From NCBI GenBank assembly GCA_964462685.1, contig CAYWYR010000011.1:1-64000 (forward strand): 64,000 nucleotides of DNA. Direction: 5' to 3'. Positions 17,454 to 26,476 of the stretch are shown piece after piece (within the stretch, counting starts at the first letter, position 1; the number at the start of each line of letters is the position of its first letter). Source of the DNA: CAYWYR01 sp964462685 (GTDB lineage: Bacteria; Bacteroidota; Ignavibacteria; Kapaibacteriales; UBA2268). Made by a program: the position numbers and the translations under genes. Under the pieces are notes generated by a model that was not told the origin of the DNA, did not search any database, and worked only from the letters and a program-made list of their open reading frames with translations.

Positions 17454-18767
17454 ATGGCATTGTTCCAACATAAGGTTTTGGCTTCGCGATACGCGGTTTT
17501 TATAATGATAGGACTTTCACTTCTATTTGTGATTTCTTGTGGAGATGATAAAGTGGAAGAAAAAAATGACCCAATAGAAAACAGTTCACCGCCGCCGCCA
17601 ACTGAAGAAGAGTTAGAAGCTAATCGTGTAGATAGCCTTAAAAATTATTACAGCGATAGATTCCCTGATATTGGCTACCGAAAGGTTTATGTCGAAAATG
17701 ATAGTGTGCTCAGGTATATCAGGGATAATTTCGGCAAATCCAAGGACGAGAACGCATATTATGCACTTATAACAATGAACCGGTGCGAATTCAGATATAT
17801 TGGAATAGGGGACAGTGTAATACTTCCAGATTCCGTAGTGGAAGATGTACGAGCGTATTCCGTTTTGCCGCATTTTTACCCTTCAGCGGAAAGTCTTGAT
17901 AAGTTAATTATCGTATCTAATGAGTATCAGTGCTACGGAGCGTATGAAAACGGTGTACTTGTACGTTTTTCAGCCGCCAATACTGGAAAAGAAAAAACCC
18001 AGACCTATCCAGGTAGATATGCTCTGAACTGGAAAGCTAGAAAACGTATCTCCTCTGTCAATTCCGAATGGGAACTGCCGTTCAACTTCAATTTTCATAG
18101 ATTAGCTGGGAATGCTTTCCATCAGTTTGCAATGCCAGGCAGGCCTGTCTCGCACTCCTGTGTCCGTCAGTTCAGGGAGGATGCTGAATGGCTTTTTAAT
18201 TGGGGGGAGCAGGCTGATTACGAAAACCAAGCTCCGATACCTTTTACAGGTACACTTGTACTTATAATAGATGCTTTTGATTTCAATCGAAAAAACTACG
18301 GGCCATGGGTTGATTTGAAGTCGAATAAGTTCAAAATCACAGATATGCCTGATGATCCCGAAAATTACTATCTTCCTTTTATCCCTATAGAGCAAGTACC
18401 AAAACCATCACGTGGTATTATATCCAAAGAAGACAGACCGCGCTACGAAAACGCCCTTGATTCCCTATATGCCAGGGGCACACTTAGGGAAGGCGTCAAT
18501 ATCATCCCTTCCATAGATTATAACAAGTTAAGGGAGGAAAAGGCCAAAAAGAAGGCGGCGGAAGAGGAAGCTAAAAAGAAAGCTAAGGAAGAAGCAAAAG
18601 AGGAATTGCCTGAAGATCAGCTTGAAGATCAGAAAAAAGATACTGAGAGCCAGAAAAGTAATACCAAACAAAGTACGCAACCCTCCGACTTTCAAGAGCA
18701 GCTTATTCTAGAAGTCGAAGAAAGCAAAAAGGAAAACGAGCGAAAAACCAAAGAAAAGAAAAAATAA
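17454..18767 (+). CDS. L,D-transpeptidase (YkuD-type) lipoprotein
   Basis: A 437-residue protein. The signal peptide ends in a lipobox, LLFVISCGDD, with the Cys expected to be acylated. The central domain (about 160-290) has the YkuD catalytic pattern: a histidine in FHQFAMPGRP and then SHSCVRQFREDAEWL, with the likely nucleophile Cys236. Such enzymes cross-link peptidoglycan through meso-diaminopimelate or attach proteins to it. The last ~90 residues are an almost purely charged Lys/Glu helix (KKKAAEEEAKKKAKEEAKEE), possibly a coiled coil that reaches the cell wall. The canonical HGC of the motif is HSC here. It converges with the next gene across a hairpin. Confidence 0.82.
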   Translation: MALFQHKVLASRYAVFIMIGLSLLFVISCGDDKVEEKNDPIENSSPPPPTEEELEANRVDSLKNYYSDRFPDIGYRKVYVENDSVLRYIRDNFGKSKDENAYYALITMNRCEFRYIGIGDSVILPDSVVEDVRAYSVLPHFYPSAESLDKLIIVSNEYQCYGAYENGVLVRFSAANTGKEKTQTYPGRYALNWKARKRISSVNSEWELPFNFNFHRLAGNAFHQFAMPGRPVSHSCVRQFREDAEWLFNWGEQADYENQAPIPFTGTLVLIIDAFDFNRKNYGPWVDLKSNKFKITDMPDDPENYYLPFIPIEQVPKPSRGIISKEDRPRYENALDSLYARGTLREGVNIIPSIDYNKLREEKAKKKAAEEEAKKKAKEEAKEELPEDQLEDQKKDTESQKSNTKQSTQPSDFQEQLILEVEESKKENERKTKEKKK

Positions 18768-18780
18768 ATCCATTTATAAA

Positions 18781-18812
18781 AAAAGCTGATACAATCTCTT
18801 GCAACAGCTTTT
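18781..18812. terminator. Probable bidirectional terminator
   Basis: AAAAGCTG at 18781-18788 pairs with CAGCTTTT at 18805-18812 across a 16-base loop, between the convergent genes ending at 18767 and 18846. A-runs and T-runs on both flanks allow function on either strand. The stem is short. Confidence 0.5.
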
Positions 18813-18845
18813 ATAGTAATTTTCATTTTAAGAAAAGGTGATTAC

Positions 18846-20063
18846 CTACATGCTGACCGTAAATTTCTTAGAATATACTTTATCACCAGATTTTACTATC
18901 AATATATAAAAACCGTTGTGGGATGGCTTTTCAATCAGACGGCCGTTTGATCTATTAAGTAACCTGCCGGATACATCAATTATAGATAGTTCAATACCAT
19001 TATTGGTGTCTTTTATCTCAAAGCTGTCTCCTCTATCGGAAATCATATCGCTGGGCAGCTCCTCAACAGATAACGGGCCAAGCATGAAATCGACTATCCT
19101 TCTGGCCACAGGTACAATTATCTGCGGATTGTTCGGATCTGTAATGATATTTGTGGCATTATTTGGTTCGTAAATTTCAAATTCTTCTGCAGGTAAAGTA
19201 GTGGATTCATCTAGCCTATCTATATCACTGGCTACTACAGTTGCGTCTCTTGTACCGTATAGAGCCATAAATCTACCTTCAAAACTATTAAGTTCATTTT
19301 CCAAAGCTAATGATGCGTCAATTTTGGATACCCAATATGTTGGATATTGATTATACAGAAAAGCTGTTTCATCAGTTGCTAAAGGCCCTTCTGTAATAAA
19401 ACCATTATAAACTGAATCAAGTTGCTGAAGTGTGATATTTCTGAAAATCAATCCAAGCTGTCTCTGGTTTTCACACTCATCGAAATGTGCAAGCAAAAAG
19501 TCGCCAGCAGTCGAATCTGCTCGGCTAAGCTTCGGGGATATAGCTACAAGTGAAATAGCATCGTATTCGTTTGCTACTTCAGCACCAGCGATTATACCGT
19601 CATTATGGGTAAGAACATAAAAAGGCATATTCTCATCGCCAAGGCTTTTAGCATAACTTGCTGCCGCTTTTGCATCCTCCATTACACTCTCATAACTGTA
19701 GGTAGCCAAATCTGTATCTATGCTGCTGTCGGTTATACGGCTATCATATCTGATAACCTGAACATTCCTTGTCAGCATATATTGTGAAAGCTGTTCAAAT
19801 GGTTTGATAGGTTCATCCACCTGAGGATAAAAACAATCACCGAATAGCTGCTCACCGCCTTCTATAGTGCCGTCTCTGTCTGATTCATCCCCGATAATAA
19901 GTACCATTGGGCAGTTGTTGCAGTCAACGGGCCTGGAATGGGTGCCACTTATTTGTGTACCATCCTGGGATGCGAAAGTTATATCAGTTATCTGTGCGGA
20001 TACATCTATAGCTTGTAAACAGCTGACCAAAACAGCTAAGTGAGCGATAAGAAGCGATCTCAT
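18846..20063 (-). CDS. Secreted alpha/beta-hydrolase-like protein with T9SS sorting domain
   Basis: A 405-residue protein with a signal peptide (LLIAHLAVLVSCLQAIDVSAQ). The body resembles an alpha/beta hydrolase, with GTHSRPVDCNNCPMVLIIG early and VQVIRYDSRITDSS later. At the nucleophile elbow it reads YVLTHNDGIIAGA, with Asn where the catalytic Ser of GxSxG should be, so it may be inactive or use another residue. The last ~70 residues (LSIIDVSGRLLNRSNGRL ... GFYILIVKSGDKVYSKKF) form a T9SS C-terminal sorting domain, so the protein is likely exported across the outer membrane. It is followed by no operon partner. Confidence 0.7.
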   Translation of the reverse strand: MRSLLIAHLAVLVSCLQAIDVSAQITDITFASQDGTQISGTHSRPVDCNNCPMVLIIGDESDRDGTIEGGEQLFGDCFYPQVDEPIKPFEQLSQYMLTRNVQVIRYDSRITDSSIDTDLATYSYESVMEDAKAAASYAKSLGDENMPFYVLTHNDGIIAGAEVANEYDAISLVAISPKLSRADSTAGDFLLAHFDECENQRQLGLIFRNITLQQLDSVYNGFITEGPLATDETAFLYNQYPTYWVSKIDASLALENELNSFEGRFMALYGTRDATVVASDIDRLDESTTLPAEEFEIYEPNNATNIITDPNNPQIIVPVARRIVDFMLGPLSVEELPSDMISDRGDSFEIKDTNNGIELSIIDVSGRLLNRSNGRLIEKPSHNGFYILIVKSGDKVYSKKFTVSM

Positions 20064-20080
20064 TTTATTTCTATATTTTA

Positions 20081-20953
20081 TTACAAATTCAGCTTTAGTT
20101 TTTTCGATAGATTCAATATAAATTGTTCGTACGATATTTTTGATGTACTCTCATCATAAAGATCAATTTTTATCAATCTAATACCGGAACGAGCAGCTTT
20201 GAGCTTCATTTCATTCAATGGTTGATATCTTACAAACAAAATAGTACTGATTTGGTTGCCGGCCGCATACTCAAGATATCGCTCGAAGGCTTCATTCAGT
20301 CTTTCGCTAGCTAAACCAGTAGTATCGGTAGCTGCCAACTCGGTGTCTATTACGATTTCAGGGAACTCTATACTTTTCCAGCTTTCAAAATCCTGAAAAT
20401 TCCAAAGCCCGAAATCTTCTATAAAATGTTTTAACAGATCATCATATACAGCGAACCTTTTCTTTTTGATCGGCCTGAGTGTTTTCTGAACCTGTCTCTC
20501 CAATACCTCAAGTCTGGGTTGCCAATCTGCAAAGCCTTGGTTTGTCTTCTTCATTAGTTCAGGAACAAGCCTGCCAAGTGTATCTAAATTGAACTGTATC
20601 GATTTTGAAAGTTTTTCTGGGGAAAGCCAGAAAAAGCCTTTCCCTCTTCCAAATGATAGATTGATTCTGACACCATTATCGATACTGTCAACCCACCACT
20701 CGTCCTCATGAGAGTAAATAAGTATAGAGTTAGGGCCAGATAGCATTCTGTCCTTTTTGGTAGGCTGATAATCTAAGGTAGGTTCTGCGTTCAATACCTC
20801 CCTGTCATAATCATACCCGAAAATATTGAAAAATACTTTCTCAAAAATTATATTCGAATAAACAATATCTCTTTGCGGGTCAGCCCGCAAACTTGATAAA
20901 GCAAACAGCAGTATAACCACAATTATCGATAATGTTTTCAAGTATGTAAACAT
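20081..20953 (-). CDS. Secreted protein of unknown function
   Basis: About 290 residues from the ATG at 20953, which begins a clean signal peptide (YLKTLSIIVVILLFALSSLRA). The frame is open further, to 21031, but that extension has no export features. The mature part is hydrophilic, with a basic stretch (RQVQKTLRPIKKKRF) and no Cys cluster or recognisable catalytic motif. I do not recognise a family. It lies 17 bases upstream of the hydrolase-like T9SS gene on the same strand, so the two probably form an operon. The pattern GNQISTILFVRYQPLNEMKL followed by IRLIKIDLYDES hints at an alternating alpha/beta C-terminal fold. Confidence 0.55.
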   Translation of the reverse strand: MFTYLKTLSIIVVILLFALSSLRADPQRDIVYSNIIFEKVFFNIFGYDYDREVLNAEPTLDYQPTKKDRMLSGPNSILIYSHEDEWWVDSIDNGVRINLSFGRGKGFFWLSPEKLSKSIQFNLDTLGRLVPELMKKTNQGFADWQPRLEVLERQVQKTLRPIKKKRFAVYDDLLKHFIEDFGLWNFQDFESWKSIEFPEIVIDTELAATDTTGLASERLNEAFERYLEYAAGNQISTILFVRYQPLNEMKLKAARSGIRLIKIDLYDESTSKISYEQFILNLSKKLKLNL

Positions 20954-21036
20954 ATGGGTAATAGCTTTAGAAAGAAAGTATGGATCTTTATAAGACAAAA
21001 TGGTATGGTTTCTGATAGAAACAGAATACATGGACT

Positions 21037-24000
21037 ATGTTTATATCGGAAATTAACATGAATACTATTGATTGTCAAATATCGGAATCAGATATTAAAG
21101 CGATTGTTGCGAAAGATTTATATGCTGCGCCAAACTCTCGCCAAAAAAGAGATTCTGTCTGTCCAGCTTTACTGATAAGTGTTTTGTGCTTTTTGTTGAG
21201 TCCAGTATTGGCTGATTCCCAGATATACCAATCAAGCCCAGCGAATTGGATGTATCCTGCCGGTAATGCCGCTAATGTTAAAAAAGTAGAACATCCCTCA
21301 GCACCGCAGGCTGTCGATTCTATGATAGTAAAATGGTCAACAGAAGCTATTAGTGGCGATGTTGCACCACTGATCGGTAATATTATTAACAACCAACGCT
21401 TGTTTAATGATTTTCCATTCGCACCTAACGAGATGACAGCCGTCATAAATAACCAGGTGGTGATAGTTGACGGTGGTGGTAGGGTAGTAGGCGATCCCAT
21501 AGAGGCGGCATTCATCGATAGAGTGTCAGTGCTTATCGATACGTTGCAGTCCGGCCTGTCCGATGATAACAGAAACCCAGTTGTTCTAGGGCTTGAAACT
21601 ATAGAAAACACATCTCCCGATTCTCTTGCTTTTTCATACCTTGCGGGATATGATCACAGTGACTCTACTGTAAAAGTACTGCAGCGCATGGCTATTGATA
21701 TGCGTAGATACGCCCCGAACGTTCATGCCAGTATCAAACCTGTGTTCGGAAGGCAGAACGGCGGGAATATTTCCATTTATGCCACTATCAACTCTAACAG
21801 GCCAAACGTGGATGAAACAATGAGCGGACAGATACTTCCTGAAGCGATCTATTTACGCGGCTTTACTCAGTTCGATGCCAACCGTGAATTCGATAACTAC
21901 CCCTTTTCTGATATCGGAGATAAAGCAAATGTTAACCGCGGGGAGTTTCTTCCACAGGTAAACAAAGGGAATGTCTCCACAGCAGATATTGCCGGTAGTA
22001 TAATCACATTACTTCCCAGTTATCCCACACCTGGATTTGATTTCCAGTTAAACAATAATCTGACGAATTTTACAGTTGGCAATGTACCAAGTGTTATGGG
22101 TTTCAATCTGTCAGGTACTGATATAAACTCCGCTGGCCTAGGTGTTGACGGTATTTTCGTGGATGGAAGCTATACAGGCGGTACCCGCCCTATGATGGAG
22201 AATTACTGGGTAAGATTGTATGACCCTCTGAGTGGCGGTTTCGGCGATTTTATATTAATGGCGGAACAATACACAGGCCTTCGAGGCTCCAACGGACAAT
22301 CAAGACTTCAGTTATTTGATTTTCAGGGTGATGATTACGCGACAGGCAATCTGAACGGATCCGAAGGCCCGCCGATAGTGGGCGGAGAAAACCACGGCTG
22401 GTCGGTTGCTGCCGGAAATATAGATGGCGATGCTGCCAATGAGCAGCTCCCTTTTTTCCCAAACAATCCTGGTGATGAGATCATCGTAACACAATCAACA
22501 AAAGATGCCGCATTCCCAAGCAGTAAACTTATGGTACTGAGACTCAATCTTGCTGGCGATGTGCCGAAGCCATCTCCACCCAATACTACACTCTTCGCAT
22601 TCGATACCGTGTTTACCCAGCAGATAAGCGGTTGGGTAGCTGCGGTCAATGATCTGGATGCCGAACCTGACGGGAAAGAAGAAATACTGATGGCAGATAA
22701 TTCCCGGATCATGGTATTGAGAGCTAAAGATTACAACGATCTAGGATTCAGAAGGGGGCATAGGCTTGATACACTGCTAATAAGAGACTTTGAAGGCGAA
22801 ACTATATCTCACGCTTCTATCTCTGATATGGACGGCGACGGTAAAAACGATATCATCGTAACGACTTTCGAGCGAACTTATGTAATAGGGGCACCGCTTT
22901 CCTCTGTGCTCAGCTTTGTGTCTCCTCCCCCTACCGATGTAACCTCGATCTGTGTTGGAGATTCGGTTGATATCGAATGGAGAAATATTATCCAGTCAAG
23001 CGCCGCCCTGGACCTCGGTTTTATCGAGACAGACCAGGCAGGACTACCGATAGATACGTTTATGCTAGCCACCGATATTCCGAATCCGACGGAAAACGTT
23101 ATCTACCCTTACTTGATAGATACATTGATATCCGGTAAAAACGGTAATTTCATAATCTTTTCGCCATCGGCACCCGATAAAATAAGCGCTCTTTCTGGTT
23201 TGGTAAATATTCAGTCCTCAGGATCTGACTACACTCTGAGCCAGTCGGCCGAAACAGGCGAGAACGGAGATTATTATAGAATTGGGGAACAGATTCTCAT
23301 TACCTCCCCTGCGCTCTGCATCGATTCGCTTGGTGCTGAGATCAGTGCGGACGGAACCGAGTGGTATTCGGCAGGCATTAGTCCTGTCGATCCTGGAATG
23401 ACTGAATATACTTTTGTCGGCCAACTACCATGCCTGCCATTATTTGATTTAACTGATCAGATAATGGAGGAAGAGGTGCTGATAAGAAGCATTAGCTCAC
23501 GCGGAGGGTTCAGATTTGAATCGTTGCCGCAGACGATAAATCTTAGGCCTCAGTACGCACCCGTAGCAGTTGATACTGCCTTAGATGCTTGCCCATCAAA
23601 AAAGATTACCTGGAACTATACAGGATTTTCAGATGCGTCAGACTCCTTAGCGGTACTTGTATCGGCTGGAACAGGTTATTCACAAGTTGGTACGGCCGGT
23701 GTTACCGATGGGTCTTTCGTTTGGCATGTGCCCCTTGATGTACCTGAGTCCGTAGATATCAGGGTTTCAACTATGGACGGCTGCATAGCCTTTGATACTA
23801 CCCTCGGAAATGCACGGCCTACATTCATCCAGGCTGTAGCACCTAATCCTTTCGACCCTTACCAAGGCATGGCCAGTATCGTTTACTCTGTTCCGGAAAC
23901 TGCTGTGGTAACAATAGAGATATTCGATCAGAACGACAGGAAGGTAGCGATGCCGGTTTCTCGAGCTATCCGAAACGACGGTATAGCATATTGTGATAGA

Positions 24001-24111
24001 TGGGACGGTATCACTTATGAGGGTAATTTGGCCAAAAACGGTCTTTATTACGTAAAATTGACATCTGATATTGGTATTACAGAGATTTATCCTATATTTA
24101 TATATAAATGA
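21037..24111 (+). CDS. Large secreted FG-GAP-like protein with FlgD/T9SS-type C-terminal domain
   Basis: A 1024-residue exported protein. A hydrophobic segment (LLISVLCFLLSPVLADSQ) follows an unusually long, charged N-terminal region, so the true start may be the second ATG at 21058. The middle contains FG-GAP/VCBS-like calcium-binding turns (ISDMDGDGKNDIIVTTF, AAGNIDGDAANEQ), suggesting a beta-propeller. Ig-like modules follow. The C-terminus has APNPFDP and a FlgD-like ending (VTIEIFDQNDRKVAM ... KNGLYYVKLTS), as in T9SS cargo. It is divergent from the 20081-20953 gene. Likely a surface or secreted adhesin-like protein with no enzymatic motif. Confidence 0.75.
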   Translation: MFISEINMNTIDCQISESDIKAIVAKDLYAAPNSRQKRDSVCPALLISVLCFLLSPVLADSQIYQSSPANWMYPAGNAANVKKVEHPSAPQAVDSMIVKWSTEAISGDVAPLIGNIINNQRLFNDFPFAPNEMTAVINNQVVIVDGGGRVVGDPIEAAFIDRVSVLIDTLQSGLSDDNRNPVVLGLETIENTSPDSLAFSYLAGYDHSDSTVKVLQRMAIDMRRYAPNVHASIKPVFGRQNGGNISIYATINSNRPNVDETMSGQILPEAIYLRGFTQFDANREFDNYPFSDIGDKANVNRGEFLPQVNKGNVSTADIAGSIITLLPSYPTPGFDFQLNNNLTNFTVGNVPSVMGFNLSGTDINSAGLGVDGIFVDGSYTGGTRPMMENYWVRLYDPLSGGFGDFILMAEQYTGLRGSNGQSRLQLFDFQGDDYATGNLNGSEGPPIVGGENHGWSVAAGNIDGDAANEQLPFFPNNPGDEIIVTQSTKDAAFPSSKLMVLRLNLAGDVPKPSPPNTTLFAFDTVFTQQISGWVAAVNDLDAEPDGKEEILMADNSRIMVLRAKDYNDLGFRRGHRLDTLLIRDFEGETISHASISDMDGDGKNDIIVTTFERTYVIGAPLSSVLSFVSPPPTDVTSICVGDSVDIEWRNIIQSSAALDLGFIETDQAGLPIDTFMLATDIPNPTENVIYPYLIDTLISGKNGNFIIFSPSAPDKISALSGLVNIQSSGSDYTLSQSAETGENGDYYRIGEQILITSPALCIDSLGAEISADGTEWYSAGISPVDPGMTEYTFVGQLPCLPLFDLTDQIMEEEVLIRSISSRGGFRFESLPQTINLRPQYAPVAVDTALDACPSKKITWNYTGFSDASDSLAVLVSAGTGYSQVGTAGVTDGSFVWHVPLDVPESVDIRVSTMDGCIAFDTTLGNARPTFIQAVAPNPFDPYQGMASIVYSVPETAVVTIEIFDQNDRKVAMPVSRAIRNDGIAYCDRWDGITYEGNLAKNGLYYVKLTSDIGITEIYPIFIYK

Positions 24112-24145
24112 ATAAATCATAATGAATTAATCAATTGGTAGCGAT

Positions 24146-24856
24146 GTGAAGCTCTTAATAATCGAAGATGAACACAAGCTGGCCAAACTACTGAAAAACG
24201 GTCTCGAAAAAGAAGGTTACGAAGTAGACTTGGCCTTTGACGGGCTTCAAGGATTGAACAAGGCACTAGGTAATTCGCATGATGCGATAATACTTGACCT
24301 AATGCTACCAGGGCTGAACGGATTCAGCGTTTTAGACAAAATCACCTCCACGAACAAGGAAGTAGCGATACTTCTTCTTACCGCGAGAAACGAACTTCAA
24401 GATCGTATCAACGGTCTGGATCTCGGTGCGGATGACTTTATCACCAAACCTTTCGAGTTTGAAGAGCTTGCCGCAAGGCTAAGGGCGGTACTTAGGCGAA
24501 AATCGCCTGCTGACAGCACCAAACTCTATCTTGGCGATATAATGCTGGATACAGTTAGCCATGTGGCACAGCGGAACGGCAGAAGCATTCAGCTTACTGG
24601 AAAAGAATACGACCTTCTGGAAATACTGATGAGAAGCCAGAACAAAATCCTTACTCGTATTGAGATATCCCAGGCTGTATGGGGAGAGGGAGCCAATAAC
24701 AGCAGCAATATCATAGATGTATACGTAAAGCGACTTAGGTCAAAGTTGGAGCTGAATACCGGCGGCCCTGAAATACAGTCTATTCGCGGGCTTGGCTACC
24801 GGTTCGTGGAAGCGAATTTCAGCGATTCAGAATCTTCAAAAATGAAAGCCATGTAA
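24146..24856 (+). CDS. OmpR/PhoB-family response regulator
   Basis: A 236-residue two-domain transcription regulator. The receiver domain has the acidic pair IIEDEH (E7-D8), the phosphoacceptor Asp51 in IILDLMLPG, and Lys101 in ITKPFEFEEL. The C-terminal winged-helix domain has QLTGKEYDLLEILMRSQNKI and ends RGLGYRFVEANF. Start is GTG 24146, which gives the exact family N-terminus. No histidine kinase is adjacent; the only kinase in the window is at 36902-39226, so the partner is unknown. It is closely followed by a bidirectional terminator. Confidence 0.95.
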   Translation: MKLLIIEDEHKLAKLLKNGLEKEGYEVDLAFDGLQGLNKALGNSHDAIILDLMLPGLNGFSVLDKITSTNKEVAILLLTARNELQDRINGLDLGADDFITKPFEFEELAARLRAVLRRKSPADSTKLYLGDIMLDTVSHVAQRNGRSIQLTGKEYDLLEILMRSQNKILTRIEISQAVWGEGANNSSNIIDVYVKRLRSKLELNTGGPEIQSIRGLGYRFVEANFSDSESSKMKAM

Positions 24857-24910
24857 AATTGCGAATCAGTTTTCATAGCTTCATATATGAACTAAGTAAG
24901 TAATATCCTA

Positions 24911-24949
24911 AAAAAAACACCACTACAAAACCTGCAGTGGTGTTTTTTT
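24911..24949. terminator. Bidirectional intrinsic terminator
   Basis: A 14-bp perfect stem: seven A then CACCACT (24911-24924) pairs with AGTGGTG then seven T (24936-24949) around an 11-base loop. A- and T-runs on either side let it work on both strands. It separates the convergent response regulator and acyl-CoA dehydrogenase genes. Confidence 0.9.
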
Positions 24950-24980
24950 CTGCTATTAAGATTATTTTTAATATTCCTGT

Positions 24981-26144
24981 CTACTTAAAAGCCTGTATCC
25001 CGGTTATATCAGCACCTAATATCAACGTGTGGATATCATGCGTGCCCTCATAAGTATATACCGATTCCAAGTTGTTCGCATGTCTCATAATCGGGTATTC
25101 GCTGAGAATGCCGTTTGCTCCGTGAAGCTCTCTTGCTTTCCTAGCCGCCTCGAGAGCGATTTTGACATTGTTTCTCTTGGCCATAGAAATATGTTCTGGT
25201 CTCGCTTTGCCCTCCTCAAAAAGTCTTCCGACTCTCCAAGCCAAAAGCTGGCCTTTACTTATTTCGTTTAGCATCCATACAAGTTTATCTTGCACCATCT
25301 GGAAACCCGCGATGGGCTTATCAAACTGGATACGGCTTTTTGTATATTTCAGCGAAGAATCATACATCTGCATCGCAGCCCCTAAAGCGCCGTATGAAAT
25401 ACCAAACCTAGCTTGAGATAAGCAGGATAGAGGCCCCCTTAACCCATTGATATCAAGCCTGTTCTCTTCCGGTACCTCTACATCTTCAAAAACCAACTCC
25501 GAGGTAATAGAAGCCCTAAGCGAGTGCTTGTTTTTCATTACCGGAGCTGAAAAGCCTTTCATTCCTTTTTCAACCACAAACCCGGCAGTCCTTCCCTCAA
25601 ACTTAGCCCACACTACTGCCACATCAGCAATTGAACCGTTAGTGATCCACATCTTAGCGCCATTGATCAAATAGCCGGAACCAGTTTTTTTTGCATTGGT
25701 CAGCATCCCACCCGGGTTCGAGCCATGGTCAGGTTCGGTCAGGCCAAAGCAACCGATCGCTTTACCTTCACACATTTTGGGCAGCCATTTCTTTTTGATG
25801 GCTTCAGTACCGTAAGCCTCAATTGGGAACATTACAAGTGAGTTCTGGACCGATGCGAACGAACGCACGCCGGAATCCCCGCGCTCCAACTCCTGCATTG
25901 CAAGGCCATAAGTAGTGTAATTCGCACCCGCCCCACCATAATCTGGCGAAGTCTTTATACCGAAAATACCGAGCCCTGCTAATTTTTCCGCGATACCTTC
26001 AGGCTGAGTGGCATCTTGATAATGCTGTTCGATAATAGGGACAATCTCAGACTCCGTAAAGTCTCTGACAGAATCCCTTACCATAAGCTCTTCTTCACTA
26101 TACAGGGAATCGAGCTCTAAATAATCTAATCCTTCGAATGCCAT
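24981..26144 (-). CDS. Glutaryl-CoA dehydrogenase-like acyl-CoA dehydrogenase
   Basis: A 387-residue flavoprotein of the acyl-CoA dehydrogenase family. Features typical of glutaryl-CoA dehydrogenase are GVRSFASVQNSLVMFPI, CFGLTEPDHGSNPGGM and the catalytic-glutamate block VYTYEGTHDIHTLILG. That enzyme oxidises and decarboxylates glutaryl-CoA to crotonyl-CoA in lysine/tryptophan breakdown, passing electrons to ETF. A role with a different short-chain acyl-CoA cannot be excluded. No other pathway gene is nearby. The N-terminus is ordinary; the gene ends at a bidirectional terminator shared with the response regulator. Confidence 0.88.
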   Translation of the reverse strand: MAFEGLDYLELDSLYSEEELMVRDSVRDFTESEIVPIIEQHYQDATQPEGIAEKLAGLGIFGIKTSPDYGGAGANYTTYGLAMQELERGDSGVRSFASVQNSLVMFPIEAYGTEAIKKKWLPKMCEGKAIGCFGLTEPDHGSNPGGMLTNAKKTGSGYLINGAKMWITNGSIADVAVVWAKFEGRTAGFVVEKGMKGFSAPVMKNKHSLRASITSELVFEDVEVPEENRLDINGLRGPLSCLSQARFGISYGALGAAMQMYDSSLKYTKSRIQFDKPIAGFQMVQDKLVWMLNEISKGQLLAWRVGRLFEEGKARPEHISMAKRNNVKIALEAARKARELHGANGILSEYPIMRHANNLESVYTYEGTHDIHTLILGADITGIQAFK

Positions 26145-26230
26145 TTAATGCCTTTTTTGTGATTTGATGAGTGAGTTTAATTACTTTGAGAAGAAAAGTG
26201 CATCAACATAGAACGTATTACAGTTTATAT

Positions 26231-26246
26231 CGTTGCAATATGGTAC
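26231..26246. promoter_or_regulatory. Inverted repeat upstream of nusA
   Basis: TGGTAC at 26231-26236 and GTACCA at 26241-26246 are perfect 6-bp arms around AAGC. It lies in the 332-base divergent region between the acyl-CoA dehydrogenase and nusA. A TAnnTTTG-like -7 element (TATTTTTG, 26284-26291) follows. Operator function is a guess. Confidence 0.35.
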
Positions 26247-26308
26247 AAGCGTACCAAAATTAGAAAATAAGGTATTGTTTTCTTATTTTTGAATTCTGAA
26301 AATGATGT

Positions 26309-26333
26309 ATGGGCTTATTTAAGCCCATTTTTT
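26309..26333 (+). terminator. Intrinsic terminator in the nusA leader (possible attenuator)
   Basis: ATGGGCTT (26309-26316) and AAGCCCAT (26321-26328) form an 8-bp stem with a 4-base loop, followed by a T-run to 26333. It lies 144 bases before the nusA start. Nothing transcribed in this direction lies upstream on the + strand since 24856, so it may be an attenuator of the nusA operon. Confidence 0.6.
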
Positions 26334-26400
26334 GTTCTGTTTTACTCTGTGTGATTCCTTGTTGTATTCATATATCTGATTTGACAAGTATCATATTTTT

Positions 26401-26416
26401 AAAACAGTACTGTTTT
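26401..26416. promoter_or_regulatory. Perfect 16-bp palindrome before nusA
   Basis: AAAACAGTACTGTTTT is a perfect palindrome 61 bases before the nusA start, after a TTGACA-like element at 26381-26386. It may be a repressor operator; no regulator is indicated by neighbours. Confidence 0.45.
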
Positions 26417-26476
26417 GTTGTTCATATAAAATCCTGTCTGTTTCCATTAAGTGGACGGGTACTAAATCTGACTCCT

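Noticed and set aside
26309..26476. N-terminal extension of the NusA frame
   Set aside because: It begins in an intrinsic terminator hairpin and encodes hydrophobic non-family sequence.
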